The position numbers were made by a program, and so were the translations under genes. Shown piece by piece: positions 7,615 through 16,558 of a DNA stretch of 64,000 nt (position 1 is the first letter of the stretch; each line of letters opens with the position of its first letter). Below the pieces are notes generated by a model. The model saw only the letters and a program-made list of their open reading frames with translations, searched no databases and was not told the origin of the DNA. The stretch spans positions 806,001 to 870,000 of the forward strand of contig NZ_JAXHCH010000002.1 of NCBI RefSeq assembly GCF_042466415.1. Reading direction: 5' to 3'. Source of the stretch: Albirhodobacter sp042466415 (GTDB lineage Bacteria; Pseudomonadota; Alphaproteobacteria; Rhodobacterales; Rhodobacteraceae).

Positions 7615-8945
7615 TGGCCGAACACCTCTTTTGCGCGATCAGTATAGGCTTTATACCGATCCTTACGTCCGCGCCGACCTCCCTTGGCGTCAATTGGCGG
7701 GAACAGGCCGAAATTGACGTTCATCGGTTGGAATGTTTTTGCCTCGGCACCGCCCGTGATGTGGTGGATCAGCGCGCCCATCGCGGTTTCGTTCGACGGG
7801 GGCGGAAGGTCACGCCCCAAAATTTCCGCCGCCGCCATGCGCCCTGCCAGCAAGCCCATCGCTGCGCTCTCGACATAGCCCTCAACGCCGGTGATCTGCC
7901 CTGCAAAACGAATATTCGGGCGCGATTTGAGGCGCATCTGATCGTCGAGCATCGTCGGAGAGTTCAGGAAGGTGTTGCGGTGTATGCCGCCCAAGCGCGC
8001 GAAGCTTGCGTCTTGCAGCCCCGGGATCATGCGGAACACATCCGTTTGCGCACCGTATTTCATTTTGGTCTGGAAACCGACGATATTATAGAGCGTTCCC
8101 AAGGCATTATCGCGGCGCAGCTGGACAACCGCATAGGGTTTTACGTCCGGCTGATGCGCATTGGTCAGGCCAACGGGTTTCATCGGGCCAAAGCGCAGCG
8201 TTTCGCGCCCGCGCTCGGCCATCACTTCGATCGGCAAGCAACCGTCAAAGTATTTTGCGGTCTCACCCTCGTGAAACTCGGTCTTTTCCGCCGCGAGCAA
8301 AGCGTCGATGAAGGCCTCGTATTGGTCCTTCGTCATCGGGCAGTTCATATAGGCGGTCTGCTCCTCAAGCGTCTCGCCCTTGTCATAGCGCGATTGCATC
8401 CACGCCACGTCCATATTCACGCTTTCCGCATAGACGATTGGCGCGATGGCATCAAAAAAGGCGAGGCTATCCGCGCCGGTCTCTTGCGCAATCGAGTCCG
8501 CCAAAGCGCCTGAGGTCAGCGGGCCTGTCGCGATGATCCAATGCCCGTCGGTCGGCAATTCGGTGATCTCGCCATGCTCAAAGGAGATGAGCGGATGCGC
8601 TTTCAACTTGGCACTGACCGCTTCCGCAAAGGCCTCGCGGTCGACGGCCAATGCGCCGCCTGCGGGCAGGCGATGCTCGCGCGCGGTCGCCATGATCACA
8701 CCATCAGCCGCCGCCATCTCCCAATGGAGAAGCCCTACCGCATTGCGTTCGTCATCATCCGACCGGAAGGAATTGGAACAAACCATTTCCGCGTAATTGC
8801 CGGTTTGATGCGCGAAGGTCCCGACATGCGGGCGCATTTCGTGCAGGACGACGGGAATGCCAAGGTTCGCGGCCTGCCAAGCGGCTTCCGATCCGGCCAT
8901 TCCGCCGCCGATGATATGGAGTGTGTGGGGGGATGTTTGTGTCAT
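7593..8945 (-). CDS. trmFO: Methylenetetrahydrofolate-tRNA (uracil-54-C5) methyltransferase
   Basis: TrmFO makes ribothymidine at tRNA position 54 using folate and FAD. The 450-residue protein begins with the FAD-binding glycine motif (IIGGGMAGSEAAWQAA) and contains the EMVCSNSFRSD, DGCLPIEVMAERG and GPMKPVGL motifs, including the redox cysteines. It ends with the usual ARPNIRFAGQITGVEGYVES-like FAD-closing region. I set the start at the ATG at 8945, where family similarity begins. It heads the trmFO-gluQ operon. Confidence 0.95.
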   Translation of the reverse strand: MTQTSPHTLHIIGGGMAGSEAAWQAANLGIPVVLHEMRPHVGTFAHQTGNYAEMVCSNSFRSDDDERNAVGLLHWEMAAADGVIMATAREHRLPAGGALAVDREAFAEAVSAKLKAHPLISFEHGEITELPTDGHWIIATGPLTSGALADSIAQETGADSLAFFDAIAPIVYAESVNMDVAWMQSRYDKGETLEEQTAYMNCPMTKDQYEAFIDALLAAEKTEFHEGETAKYFDGCLPIEVMAERGRETLRFGPMKPVGLTNAHQPDVKPYAVVQLRRDNALGTLYNIVGFQTKMKYGAQTDVFRMIPGLQDASFARLGGIHRNTFLNSPTMLDDQMRLKSRPNIRFAGQITGVEGYVESAAMGLLAGRMAAAEILGRDLPPPSNETAMGALIHHITGGAEAKTFQPMNVNFGLFPPIDAKGGRRGRKDRYKAYTDRAKEVFGQWLAGQS

Positions 8946-9021
8946 GAGCGCGTGATAGCGCCCGCGTGACGCTCGCGCAAGCGGTCGCAGTGTCGCGTGG
9001 CGAAAACGCCGCAAATGACAA

Positions 9022-9049
9022 CACCACCGCCGAGGGTCCGGCGGTGGTG
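9022..9049 (-). terminator. Strong hairpin after the outer-membrane protein gene
   Basis: An 11-base-pair perfect stem CACCACCGCCG / CGGCGGTGGTG with a 6-base loop lies just past the stop of the outer-membrane protein gene and before trmFO. The T-run on the minus strand is weak, so efficiency is uncertain. Confidence 0.65.
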
Positions 9050-9075
9050 CGCTGTTTGTGCCAAATGGCGCGGGA

Positions 9076-9822
9076 TTACAGGCCCGGGAACAGGTCGATC
9101 AGGCTACGGTTGGCGAAGGTTGTGCCGTTGCCCAGATTGAACTTCGCCCCGATTTCCATGAAGCCTTCCGACGATGACGCGGACTCGGCAGAGACGCGGG
9201 CCGTGCCGCCCGAGAAGTAGACCGATGCGGTATCGGAAACTTGGTAATCGGTGCCCAAAGCCAAGCGGGTGAATTTCACGCCGTCGCCGAGGTCGACACG
9301 GGCAGCGTCAAAGACGATACCGAATTTGTTGCCCAAGTCATACCGGCCGCTGCCGCCGAACGCGGTCGCGTCCGCATCAACGCCGCCGTCAAAGGTCGAG
9401 ACGAACAGCTCAAAGTCAACTGCGCCCATGGTGCGCGCGTATTCAACGCCGTATCCATCGATATGCTCGCCGTGCGCGGCCTCACGCTGGACGAAAGCGC
9501 CGAAGGCGGCGCCGTCTTGCATCATATAAATGCCGTGCAGGCCGAGCGCTTGCGAGTCGTCATAGGTGGATTCGTGATGCATCACGTCGATCTGTGCAGA
9601 AAAGCGCGGGGTGATCGCAAACTCTGCGCCGGTGTCGAGCGAGGTGCGCTCAACGACGACGTCTCCGCCGAGGCCGTCATCTGCTTTCGCCGAGAAACGG
9701 GAGTATTCAACGCCGACGCGCGCGCCGGTGAATTCAAACGCGCTTGCGGTGGTTGTTGCGAAGGATGTTGTTGCGACGAAAACGGCGCCAGCGATTGCTG
9801 CGCGGGTCAAGGTAGTGCTCAT
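9076..9822 (-). CDS. Outer-membrane beta-barrel protein, porin-like
   Basis: The 248-residue protein starts with a typical signal peptide (basic start, hydrophobic core, cleavage after TASA near residue 28). It continues as alternating polar and apolar beta strands rich in Gly, Asp and aromatic residues (for example FGGSGRYDLGNKFGIVFDAARVDL), consistent with an outer-membrane barrel. The C-terminus, SLIDLFPGL, lacks the classical terminal Phe. No specific porin family is recognised with confidence. I placed the start at the ATG at 9822, 16 codons inside the longest frame, because the signal peptide begins there. It is monocistronic, flanked by hairpins on both sides. Confidence 0.7.
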   Translation of the reverse strand: MSTTLTRAAIAGAVFVATTSFATTTASAFEFTGARVGVEYSRFSAKADDGLGGDVVVERTSLDTGAEFAITPRFSAQIDVMHHESTYDDSQALGLHGIYMMQDGAAFGAFVQREAAHGEHIDGYGVEYARTMGAVDFELFVSTFDGGVDADATAFGGSGRYDLGNKFGIVFDAARVDLGDGVKFTRLALGTDYQVSDTASVYFSGGTARVSAESASSSEGFMEIGAKFNLGNGTTFANRSLIDLFPGL

Positions 9823-10003
9823 GATCAGCCTCAAGGTTTTTTGTTTTTGGATAGAACCGTCTTTCAGCACTGCCGCCTCAAGATCGTCTGGTCAATCTGT
9901 TTCGGGGATTGCCCGTTTTTTGGGCGCGCAGTGGCGTAAAAATGCAATATGCGGCGCGCACTGGGTTGCTTCAATTTCGCGGTCTAATGAATTGATATAA
10001 AGA

Positions 10004-10028
10004 CGAAAAAGGGGCCCGAAGGCCCCTT
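10004..10028 (-). terminator. Rho-independent terminator of gyrA
   Basis: Read on the minus strand, AAGGGGCC-TTCG-GGCCCCTT (10009-10028) is followed by TTTTCGTC, directly after the gyrA stop at 10033. The tetraloop and T-run make this a confident intrinsic terminator. Confidence 0.88.
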
Positions 10029-10032
10029 GATC

Positions 10033-12840
10033 TTAACTTTCATGGGTCGGCGTAATGTCGGGTGCGCCTTCTTGCGCCTCCGGTCCCTCAACAACCGCCG
10101 CCTCGTCATCCCCTTGATCGGCAATGCGCGCGACAGAGACAACGAATTCCGTCTTGGCGGTGTCGAAGACTTTGACGCCACCCGCCGAGCGGGAGCGGAA
10201 CGAGATCTGATCCACAGGCACACGGATCGATTGGCCGGTCGATGTGGCCAGCATAATCTGGTCGCTGGTCTCGACGGGGAAGTTCGCGACAAGGGCGCCC
10301 CCGCGCATCGATTTCTCGAAGGCGGTGATGCCTTGGCCGCCACGACCGCGCACGATGTAGTCATGCGAGGAGGAGAGCTTGCCAACGCCTTTCGCGGTGA
10401 TCGTGAGGATCATCCGTTGGGCCGCAAGCATCTCTGCGTAGCGATCATCCGAGAGCTGGCCATCAATGATGACGCCCTCTTCGGCATCGTCGTCCGCACC
10501 CTCAACCGCATCTTCAATGGCGACCTCATCCGCGCCACGTTCTGCACGGTAGCGTTTGAGGAAGGCCGTGCGCTCCCACGGTTCAGCGTCGAAATGCCCG
10601 AGCACCGACATCGAGACGACGGAATCGTCGTCTTTCAGGCGCACACCGCGCACACCGGTTGAATCGCGCCCCTTGAACACCCGCACCTCTGGCACAGGGA
10701 AGCGGATCGCGCGGCCTGATGCTGTCACAAGCATGATATCGTCGTCTTCGGTACACATCCGCGCATTGACGAGTTCGACCCCCTCCGGGAGCTTCATCGC
10801 GATTTTGCCGTTGCGTTTGACATTGGCGAAATCAGACAGCGCGTTGCGGCGCACATTGCCATCGGTCGTCGAGAAGAAGACCTGATAGTTATCCCATTCC
10901 AGCTCCGGTGCGTCGACGGGCATCAAAGCCGCGATCGAGACGCCGACCGGAATCGGAAGGATGTTTACGATCGCCTTGCCTTTGGCTGTCCGCCCTGCGA
11001 GCGGCAAGCGCCAGCATTTGAGCGAATAGACCATGCCGTCCGTGGTGAAGAACAGCAGTTGCGTGTGGGTGTTGGCGACGAACAATGTGGTGACCACATC
11101 ATCCTCTTTTGTCGCCATGGAGGACAGGCCCTTGCCGCCGCGGCGTTGCGCGCGGAATTCTGCCAGATTGGTGCGCTTGATATAGCCGCCCGAGGTGATG
11201 GTCACGACCATATCCTCGCGCTCGATGAGGTCTTCATCATCCATATCGCCAGCCCAGTCGATGATCTCGGTCCGGCGTGGCACGGCGAATTGATCGCGCA
11301 CCTCGATCAGCTCGTCGGAGATGATTGCCATGATCCGTTCACGCGAGGCGAGAATTTCGAGATATTCGCGGATTTTGGCGGCCAGCTCTTGCAGCTCGTC
11401 GGTGACTTCGAGAACACCCATCGCGGTCAAACGCTGGAGGCGCAGCTCCAGAATGGCGCGGGCTTGAACTTCCGAAAGATTGTAAGTGCCGTCGTCGTTC
11501 ACAGGGTGGCGCGGGTCGTCGATCAGCTTGAGATACTCGACGATATCATGCGCAGGCCAGCGACGCGTCATCAGCTTTTCGCGCGCCTCGGCGGCATCTT
11601 TCGACGCGCGGATCGTGCGCACGACCTCATCGACATTCGACACGGCCACCGCAAGGCCGCACAGGATGTGCGAACGTTCCCGCGCGCGTCGCAGCTCGTA
11701 TGCAGTGCGGCGCGCGACAACTTCCTCGCGGAAGGTGATGAAATGGCGCAAGAAATCGCGGAGCAAAAGCTGCTCGGGACGGCCGCCGTTGAGCGCGAGC
11801 ATGTTGCACCCGAAGGAGGTTTGCATCGGCGTGAAGCGGAACAATTGGTTCAGAACAACGTCCGGCGTCGCATCGCGCTTGAGTTCGATCACCACGCGAA
11901 CGCCGACGCGGTCGGATTCGTCTTGGATATGGGCGATGCCTTCGAGCTTTTTGTCGCGCACAAGCTCCGCGATCTTCTCGATCATCGTCGCTTTGTTGAC
12001 CTGATAGGGGATCTCGTCGAGGATGATCGCAAAGCGGTCCTTGCGGATTTCCTCGACGCGGGTTTTCGCGCGGATGATGACCGAGCCGCGCCCTTCGAGA
12101 TAGGCTTTGCGCGCGCCGCCACGGCCCATGATCTGGCCGCCTGTCGGGAAATCGGGGGCAGGGACGAACTCCATCAAACGTTCGTCCGAAATGTCAGGGT
12201 CTTGGATCATCGCGAGGGTCGCGTTCACCACTTCGCCAAGGTTATGGGGCGGGATGTTCGTGGCCATACCAACAGCAATGCCGCCCGCGCCATTCACCAA
12301 CATATTGGGGAACCGCGCCGGCAAAACGGTTGGCTCGCGGTCTTTGCCGTCGTAATTGTCTTGGAAATCAACGGTATCTTTGTCGATATCGGCCAAGAGG
12401 AAGGCGGCGGGCTTGTCCATCCGCACTTCGGTGTAGCGCATCGCCGCAGCAGAGTCGCCATCCATCGAGCCGAAGTTGCCTTGCCCGTCGAGCAGCGGAA
12501 GCGACATCGAGAAGGGCTGCGCCATCCGCACCAACGCATCATAAATCGCCGCATCGCCGTGGGGGTGATACTTACCCATGACGTCGCCGACTGGGCGCGC
12601 GGATTTACGATAGGGCTTGTCGTAGCTGTTACCGGTTTCGTGCATTGCGTAGAGAATACGGCGGTGCACCGGCTTCAATCCGTCCCGCAGATCGGGGATC
12701 GCGCGCGAAACGATCACGGACATGGCATAGTCAAGGTAAGCCGTCTTCATCTCATCTGCGATAGAGACGGTCGGCCCCAAATGGATGGCGCGTTCCGGCT
12801 TGGTGTCGGTGGATTCAGGCTGCTCAGGGGTATCGGTCAC
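10033..12840 (-). CDS. gyrA: DNA gyrase subunit A
   Basis: GyrA is the DNA-cleaving and rejoining subunit of gyrase, which introduces negative supercoils. The 935-residue protein has the N-terminal breakage-reunion domain with the catalytic tyrosine in AAMRYTEVRM (Tyr136, equal to Tyr122 of E. coli). The C-terminal domain carries wrapping blades; the GyrA box is read as QRRGGKGLS. In the quinolone region, GKYHPHGDAAIYD, the residue matching E. coli Ser83 is Ala97, while Asp101 (Asp87) is kept. Alanine here is natural in several alphaproteobacteria. A roughly 30-residue acidic insert (EGADDDAEEGVIIDGQ) lies in the C-terminal part. Confidence 0.96.
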   Translation of the reverse strand: MTDTPEQPESTDTKPERAIHLGPTVSIADEMKTAYLDYAMSVIVSRAIPDLRDGLKPVHRRILYAMHETGNSYDKPYRKSARPVGDVMGKYHPHGDAAIYDALVRMAQPFSMSLPLLDGQGNFGSMDGDSAAAMRYTEVRMDKPAAFLLADIDKDTVDFQDNYDGKDREPTVLPARFPNMLVNGAGGIAVGMATNIPPHNLGEVVNATLAMIQDPDISDERLMEFVPAPDFPTGGQIMGRGGARKAYLEGRGSVIIRAKTRVEEIRKDRFAIILDEIPYQVNKATMIEKIAELVRDKKLEGIAHIQDESDRVGVRVVIELKRDATPDVVLNQLFRFTPMQTSFGCNMLALNGGRPEQLLLRDFLRHFITFREEVVARRTAYELRRARERSHILCGLAVAVSNVDEVVRTIRASKDAAEAREKLMTRRWPAHDIVEYLKLIDDPRHPVNDDGTYNLSEVQARAILELRLQRLTAMGVLEVTDELQELAAKIREYLEILASRERIMAIISDELIEVRDQFAVPRRTEIIDWAGDMDDEDLIEREDMVVTITSGGYIKRTNLAEFRAQRRGGKGLSSMATKEDDVVTTLFVANTHTQLLFFTTDGMVYSLKCWRLPLAGRTAKGKAIVNILPIPVGVSIAALMPVDAPELEWDNYQVFFSTTDGNVRRNALSDFANVKRNGKIAMKLPEGVELVNARMCTEDDDIMLVTASGRAIRFPVPEVRVFKGRDSTGVRGVRLKDDDSVVSMSVLGHFDAEPWERTAFLKRYRAERGADEVAIEDAVEGADDDAEEGVIIDGQLSDDRYAEMLAAQRMILTITAKGVGKLSSSHDYIVRGRGGQGITAFEKSMRGGALVANFPVETSDQIMLATSTGQSIRVPVDQISFRSRSAGGVKVFDTAKTEFVVSVARIADQGDDEAAVVEGPEAQEGAPDITPTHES

Positions 12841-12973
12841 GCTTGGCTCGCAATTCTAGATTTTGTTATCGCGCAGTATAAACGATGCAAGGGCTTGGGT
12901 GCAATGCGCTTGGCCGCTGATCGCGGGGCAATCGACAGGCAAAACGCCGATCCGCGCCGATCGGGGCGAGAAA

Positions 12974-13465
12974 TCAACCGGCGCGGCGGGCGCGCAGGGC
13001 GGTGTAGATCCAAATCGCGGCAAACACGGCCGAGGCGACGACGTTGAGATTGGGCATGGTGACGCCGAACAGATCCCACGCGATCTCGTCACACCGGATG
13101 AGCGGCGCGTTGCGGATCTGCGCGAGCAGGGCGCTGGCCTCCATTCCGGCGACGCCGTTTGAGGTGCAGCTATCGGGCCCCTCAAAAATTCCGCGCTCGA
13201 CACCTGAGTGATAGAGCGCCAGCCCCGTGTTCCAAATCATCAAGGCCGCGCCGATGAGCGGCGCAGTGCGGCGCACAACAGCTTTCGGAACGGCGACGAT
13301 CAGCGCGCCAAGGAGGGCCGCGAAAAGATGCGGCCAGCGTTGCGAAATGCAAAGATCACACGGGGCCACGCCCGCGAATTGAAATCCCAAAGCGGCGATC
13401 AGGACCGCAGCCGAGCCGAAACCGGCGAGCGCGGAGAGGGCGCGGGTGGAAAGAGAGACTAGCAT
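12974..13465 (-). CDS. dsbB: Disulfide bond formation protein DsbB
   Basis: DsbB reoxidises DsbA by passing electrons to quinone in the inner membrane. The 163-residue protein has four predicted membrane spans. The first redox pair is the CDLC of APCDLCISQRWPH, and the periplasmic second pair is formed by the cysteines of DSCTSNG and LIRCDEIAWD. The ATG at 13465 is preferred because GAGG lies 5 bases upstream; a GTG two codons earlier overlaps it. The yqaA-like gene ends 8 bases upstream, so the two form an operon. Confidence 0.85.
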   Translation of the reverse strand: MLVSLSTRALSALAGFGSAAVLIAALGFQFAGVAPCDLCISQRWPHLFAALLGALIVAVPKAVVRRTAPLIGAALMIWNTGLALYHSGVERGIFEGPDSCTSNGVAGMEASALLAQIRNAPLIRCDEIAWDLFGVTMPNLNVVASAVFAAIWIYTALRARRAG

Positions 13466-13472
13466 TCTCACC

Positions 13473-14057
13473 TCAATGCGACTGTAAGTAGAGGACTGCG
13501 AGCCCCATCAGCACGACGAGACCGCCCGCGACCCACATCATCCGCCGCTCAATGAAGGCGACCATCTGCGGGCCATACCGGCTCAGGAGCCACCCCAGCC
13601 CGTAAAACCGACCGCCGCGCGCAACAATAGCGGACAGGATGAACAGCACGGGATCAAAGCTCAAAGCTCCGGCAAGAATTGTGACGACTTTCATCGGCGG
13701 CACATGCGCAAGGCCAGATGTGACGAGCATGATCAGGATCGCCATTTCCCCCGCGCCATCCGACAGCGCATCGAAGGTGCTCATCTTTCCCATGCTTTCG
13801 AGCAACGGGCGCGCAATTAGATCAAAGGCGTAATGCCCCAAAAGCCAGCCGAAAATCCCGCCCAGAACGGATGTCACTGACGCGATCAAGGCGTAGCGCC
13901 ATGTTTTCTCGGGCTTTGCGAGGCACATTGGCACGAAAAGAACGTCAGCGGGGATTGGAAAGAACGAGCTTTCAACAAAGCTGACGGCGCCAAGGGCGGT
14001 GCTGGCGCGGCGGTGCGCGGCGAGGCTCATTGTCCAGTAGTAAAGCTTGCGCAGCAT
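13473..14057 (-). CDS. YqaA/DedA-type membrane protein (VTT domain)
   Basis: The 194-residue protein has the VTT/SNARE-associated signature of the DedA and YqaA families: ESSFFPIPADVLFVPM near residue 30, the TSVLGGIFGWLLGHYAF segment and a helical C-terminus with several membrane spans. These proteins are linked to lipid flipping and membrane homeostasis; the exact substrate is unknown. It is upstream of dsbB on the same strand. Confidence 0.85.
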   Translation of the reverse strand: MLRKLYYWTMSLAAHRRASTALGAVSFVESSFFPIPADVLFVPMCLAKPEKTWRYALIASVTSVLGGIFGWLLGHYAFDLIARPLLESMGKMSTFDALSDGAGEMAILIMLVTSGLAHVPPMKVVTILAGALSFDPVLFILSAIVARGGRFYGLGWLLSRYGPQMVAFIERRMMWVAGGLVVLMGLAVLYLQSH

Positions 14058-14308
14058 GTCGTGCCCTCGGTTGTGATGGGCAAGTCATCGCGCGGTGGGC
14101 GGGGGGCGTCAAGGCCCATGGCGCAACACTTGCCTGCGGAATTTCAGGTAAAAATTCAATGACAACGGGAACTGCCCGATTTTTAGCTCGTTAGACCTGC
14201 ACGGGGGCGGGACGCGTAAAACCGCTTTCACAGCGGAACTGGCATGGTTACTCTCGCGTTTGTGAACGATGGCGTTTTGAGTAGTGCGAATTTTTGAAGG
14301 GATAGTCG

Positions 14309-15160
14309 ATGAAATGGCAAGGGCGGCGTAAGAGCGCGAATGTGGAAGACCGGCGCCGTTCGGGCGGGGGCGCGGCGCGTGTTGGCGGGCTTGGGGGCGG
14401 CGCGGCGATCGCCGTTTTGGTGATCGGCTATTTCCTCGGCGTCGATGTGACCCCCTTGTTGCAATCGGGTGGTCCGGTCAGCGGCACCAGCAGCACCGAG
14501 CTTACCGCCAATGATCGCGCCATGGGGGATTTCGTATCCGTCACCTTGGCCGATACGGAGGAGGTTTGGTATCAGATCTTCGGCCAGCAGCTCTCGCGCG
14601 AGTACACGCCCGCGACGCTCGTTCTGTTCAAGGATGTGACCGGATCTGCTTGCGGGAATGCGTCCGGGGCGACGGGGCCGTTTTATTGCCCGAGCGATAA
14701 GAAAGCCTATCTCGACACGGCATTCTTCACCACATTGTCCGAGCAGCTTGGCGCGAGCGGCGATTTCGCGGCCGCGTATGTCATCGCGCATGAGATCTCG
14801 CATCACGTTCAAAATGAATTGGGGATCTTGGGGAAGGTCAACGAAGTGCGCGCGCGCTCCTCTGAAGCCGATAGCAATGCGCTCTCTGTGCGCACCGAGT
14901 TGCAGGCGGATTGTTTTGCGGGGGTCTGGGCCTATCACGCAGCGGCCAATTTCGGCTCCATCGAGCAGGGGGATGTCGAGGAGGCAATGAACGCGGCGGC
15001 GAAAATCGGGGACGACACCTTGCAACGCAACGCGGGGCGTCACCCGATGCCTGATAGCTTTACGCATGGCACCTCAGAGCAACGGCAGCGTTGGTTCGGT
15101 GTCGGGCTCGAGACGGGCGAAGTCGCGGCCTGCGACACGTTCTCAGTGCGCAACCTCTAA
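14309..15160 (+). CDS. YpfJ-family neutral zinc metallopeptidase
   Basis: The 283-residue protein has a Gly/Arg-rich N-terminus, one membrane span (AAIAVLVIGYFLGVDV, about residues 34-50) and a peptidase domain with the zinc site VIAHEISHHVQNELG (HExxH). The DRAMGDFV, FYCPSDKKAYLD and ELQADCFAGVW motifs are typical of the YpfJ family (PF04228). The third zinc ligand is probably the Glu of ELQADC. The start follows AAGGGATAG at 14299-14307. The membrane anchor suggests a periplasmic catalytic domain, but the substrate is unknown. It is monocistronic. Confidence 0.92.
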   Translation: MKWQGRRKSANVEDRRRSGGGAARVGGLGGGAAIAVLVIGYFLGVDVTPLLQSGGPVSGTSSTELTANDRAMGDFVSVTLADTEEVWYQIFGQQLSREYTPATLVLFKDVTGSACGNASGATGPFYCPSDKKAYLDTAFFTTLSEQLGASGDFAAAYVIAHEISHHVQNELGILGKVNEVRARSSEADSNALSVRTELQADCFAGVWAYHAAANFGSIEQGDVEEAMNAAAKIGDDTLQRNAGRHPMPDSFTHGTSEQRQRWFGVGLETGEVAACDTFSVRNL

Positions 15161-15469
15161 GTCAGTGGCGAGACAAGGCGGAGAGATCGGCTGCGGTACG
15201 CGGCCCGTTCTCTTGCGCGTTTCCGGGAACTTTTATGCAAGGCCGGGGCTTGGCGGTAGAGTGCCCTGCGCGCCAGCCCACCTCATTTCCTTCGGGTGGG
15301 TGTGTGTTGCGGAAGGAAGCGGTGGTCTTCGAGCAATGCAAAACCCTGTGACATAAGGCGGGAAGGGCGCGTCCCGCTTGAGGCGACGAGGCACATGAAA
15401 GAAAAGTAAAAAGATCCGCGAAAATGGGCTTGCCTCGGTCAAAAAGATTGTCTAATTCACCCTCAACTG
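15161..15469. other. Intergenic stretch before tRNA-Leu
   Basis: These 309 bases hold no supported gene. A CCCACC / GGGTGGG hairpin is visible near 15278-15302. TTGCCT at 15430-15435 and TCTAAT at 15451-15456 could be the -35 and -10 boxes for the tRNA, though the 15-base spacing is short. Confidence 0.4.
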
Positions 15470-15553
15470 GCCCGAGTGGTGGAATGGTAGACGCAGCGGA
15501 TTCAAAATCCGCCGCCGCGAGGCGTGCGAGTTCGAGTCTCGCCTCGGGCACCA
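15470..15553 (+). tRNA. tRNA-Leu (anticodon CAA)
   Basis: The acceptor stem GCCCGAG at 15470-15476 pairs with CTCGGGC at 15543-15549, followed by A and an encoded CCA. The anticodon stem GCGGA/TCCGC encloses the loop TTCAAAA, giving anticodon CAA, which reads the leucine codon UUG. The variable arm is long, as in class II tRNAs, and the T-loop is GTTCGAGTC. Confidence 0.95.
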
Positions 15554-16558
15554 GTTTAAACTTTGAAATTCTCTCCACCCGAGAATTTCTACATGTCGGG
15601 GCAGAAATGGTCCGCATCGCAAACCACCTTACGATTTATATCCCAAGGTCGGAAACGGCCTTCGGGCCCGTTTGCGTTTTGGGCTGCGCCCCGCGGGGGC
15701 TGCGATCAGAACGCTAGACGCGCTCTCCCTTGGTCGCGGTGCGCTCCGCGCGGATTGTCTTTGAAGCCGGGGAAGCCCCTGTTGTCTGTTTCCCTCATAT
15801 ATTCGCGTTTATGACCCGAATATGCCTAATTTCGGGTGAAACTACACGCATGTTCAAGGCAATTGCTGGCCCATTGATTCGTGACGTCTTGCCTGAACGA
15901 TGCGACAGTTGCCGCGTTTATCTGCATTTGAGCGATATTCGGCAACAATTCTGGGCGCCTGCTTTGGTAAAAATGTGAATCTTAAAACATCCTTAATCTG
16001 CGCTGATTAGTTCCAATATGGCGACAATCAGATGCCTTTTTCAGCGGTCTGTGGAACGGTCGGTTGACGTAAGGGGCAGGTGAAATCCTTATAATTCATT
16101 ATCTATTCAGCTTAAATTGTCATGTTTTCAGAGGGTCACCTGAGGGAAACAATTTTTCCAAAAAGGGCATGAAATAGCCAGTTTTGCGCCTTATCCGTGC
16201 GTTATCACGGATCAACCTGAGCGGGAGTGGTCAAAATAGTCCTTTGAGTAACCAAGGCGGCAAGGTATCGATTTGTATGCCCGTCTGGGGGGCTTACCGG
16301 CCATGTGGGTGGTCGGAAGTGTTGGTGTCGCAAGATACTGCCGATTTGATTGTGCTTGCGAGGGTTAGCCCTCGATCGCTCTCTGCCAGAGGGCGCTCGT
16401 ATCGCATGTGCTTTGATATCTTGCAGTCTTTCGTAGCCAGAGAAAATCATCTGCGCTCCCTTCTGCGGGGAGCCCTTAAATTTTATCAGACGCTGCCGTT
16501 CGCGTCGGTTTTTATCTGTGCACGTGGTCTCTCGGGATCGCGGTGAAAGAGGTGTGAA
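15554..16558. other. One-kilobase non-coding stretch upstream of the first RTX gene
   Basis: No supported gene lies here. A perfect 9-base-pair inverted repeat GAAATTCTC / GAGAATTTC at 15565-15589 and an imperfect AAACGGCC-TTCG-GGCCCGTTT hairpin at 15653-15673 with TTTT nearby could end the tRNA transcript. The stretch from about 15,780 to 16,200 is visibly richer in A and T than its surroundings, which suits a promoter or transferred DNA. A GAGGG-TTAG-CCCTC hairpin lies near 16,361. A 120-codon frame at 16184-16546 has no recognisable protein features. Confidence 0.5.

Noticed and set aside
11059..13047. A 662-codon open frame on the plus strand antisense to gyrA.
   Set aside because: It is the complementary shadow of a confidently assigned gyrA; high GC genes leave long open antisense frames. 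Its protein has no recognisable domain.
14228..15067. A 279-codon minus-strand frame opposite the YpfJ-type peptidase.
   Set aside because: It overlaps the whole conserved peptidase gene and lacks a domain or a start signal.
15536..15553. The 3' end of tRNA-Leu as an integration site for the RTX block.
   Set aside because: I looked for a direct copy of the tRNA end downstream and found only an 11-base match at about 38463 inside a dehydrogenase gene. There is no integrase gene.
15162..15617. A 151-codon minus-strand frame across tRNA-Leu.
   Set aside because: It runs antisense through the tRNA gene, including the ARLELARLAA-type peptide often mis-annotated opposite leucine tRNAs. There is no ribosome site or domain.
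16184..16546. A 120-codon plus-strand frame before the first RTX gene.
   Set aside because: No ribosome site, no domain and codon use unlike the neighbours; it is best treated as non-coding.
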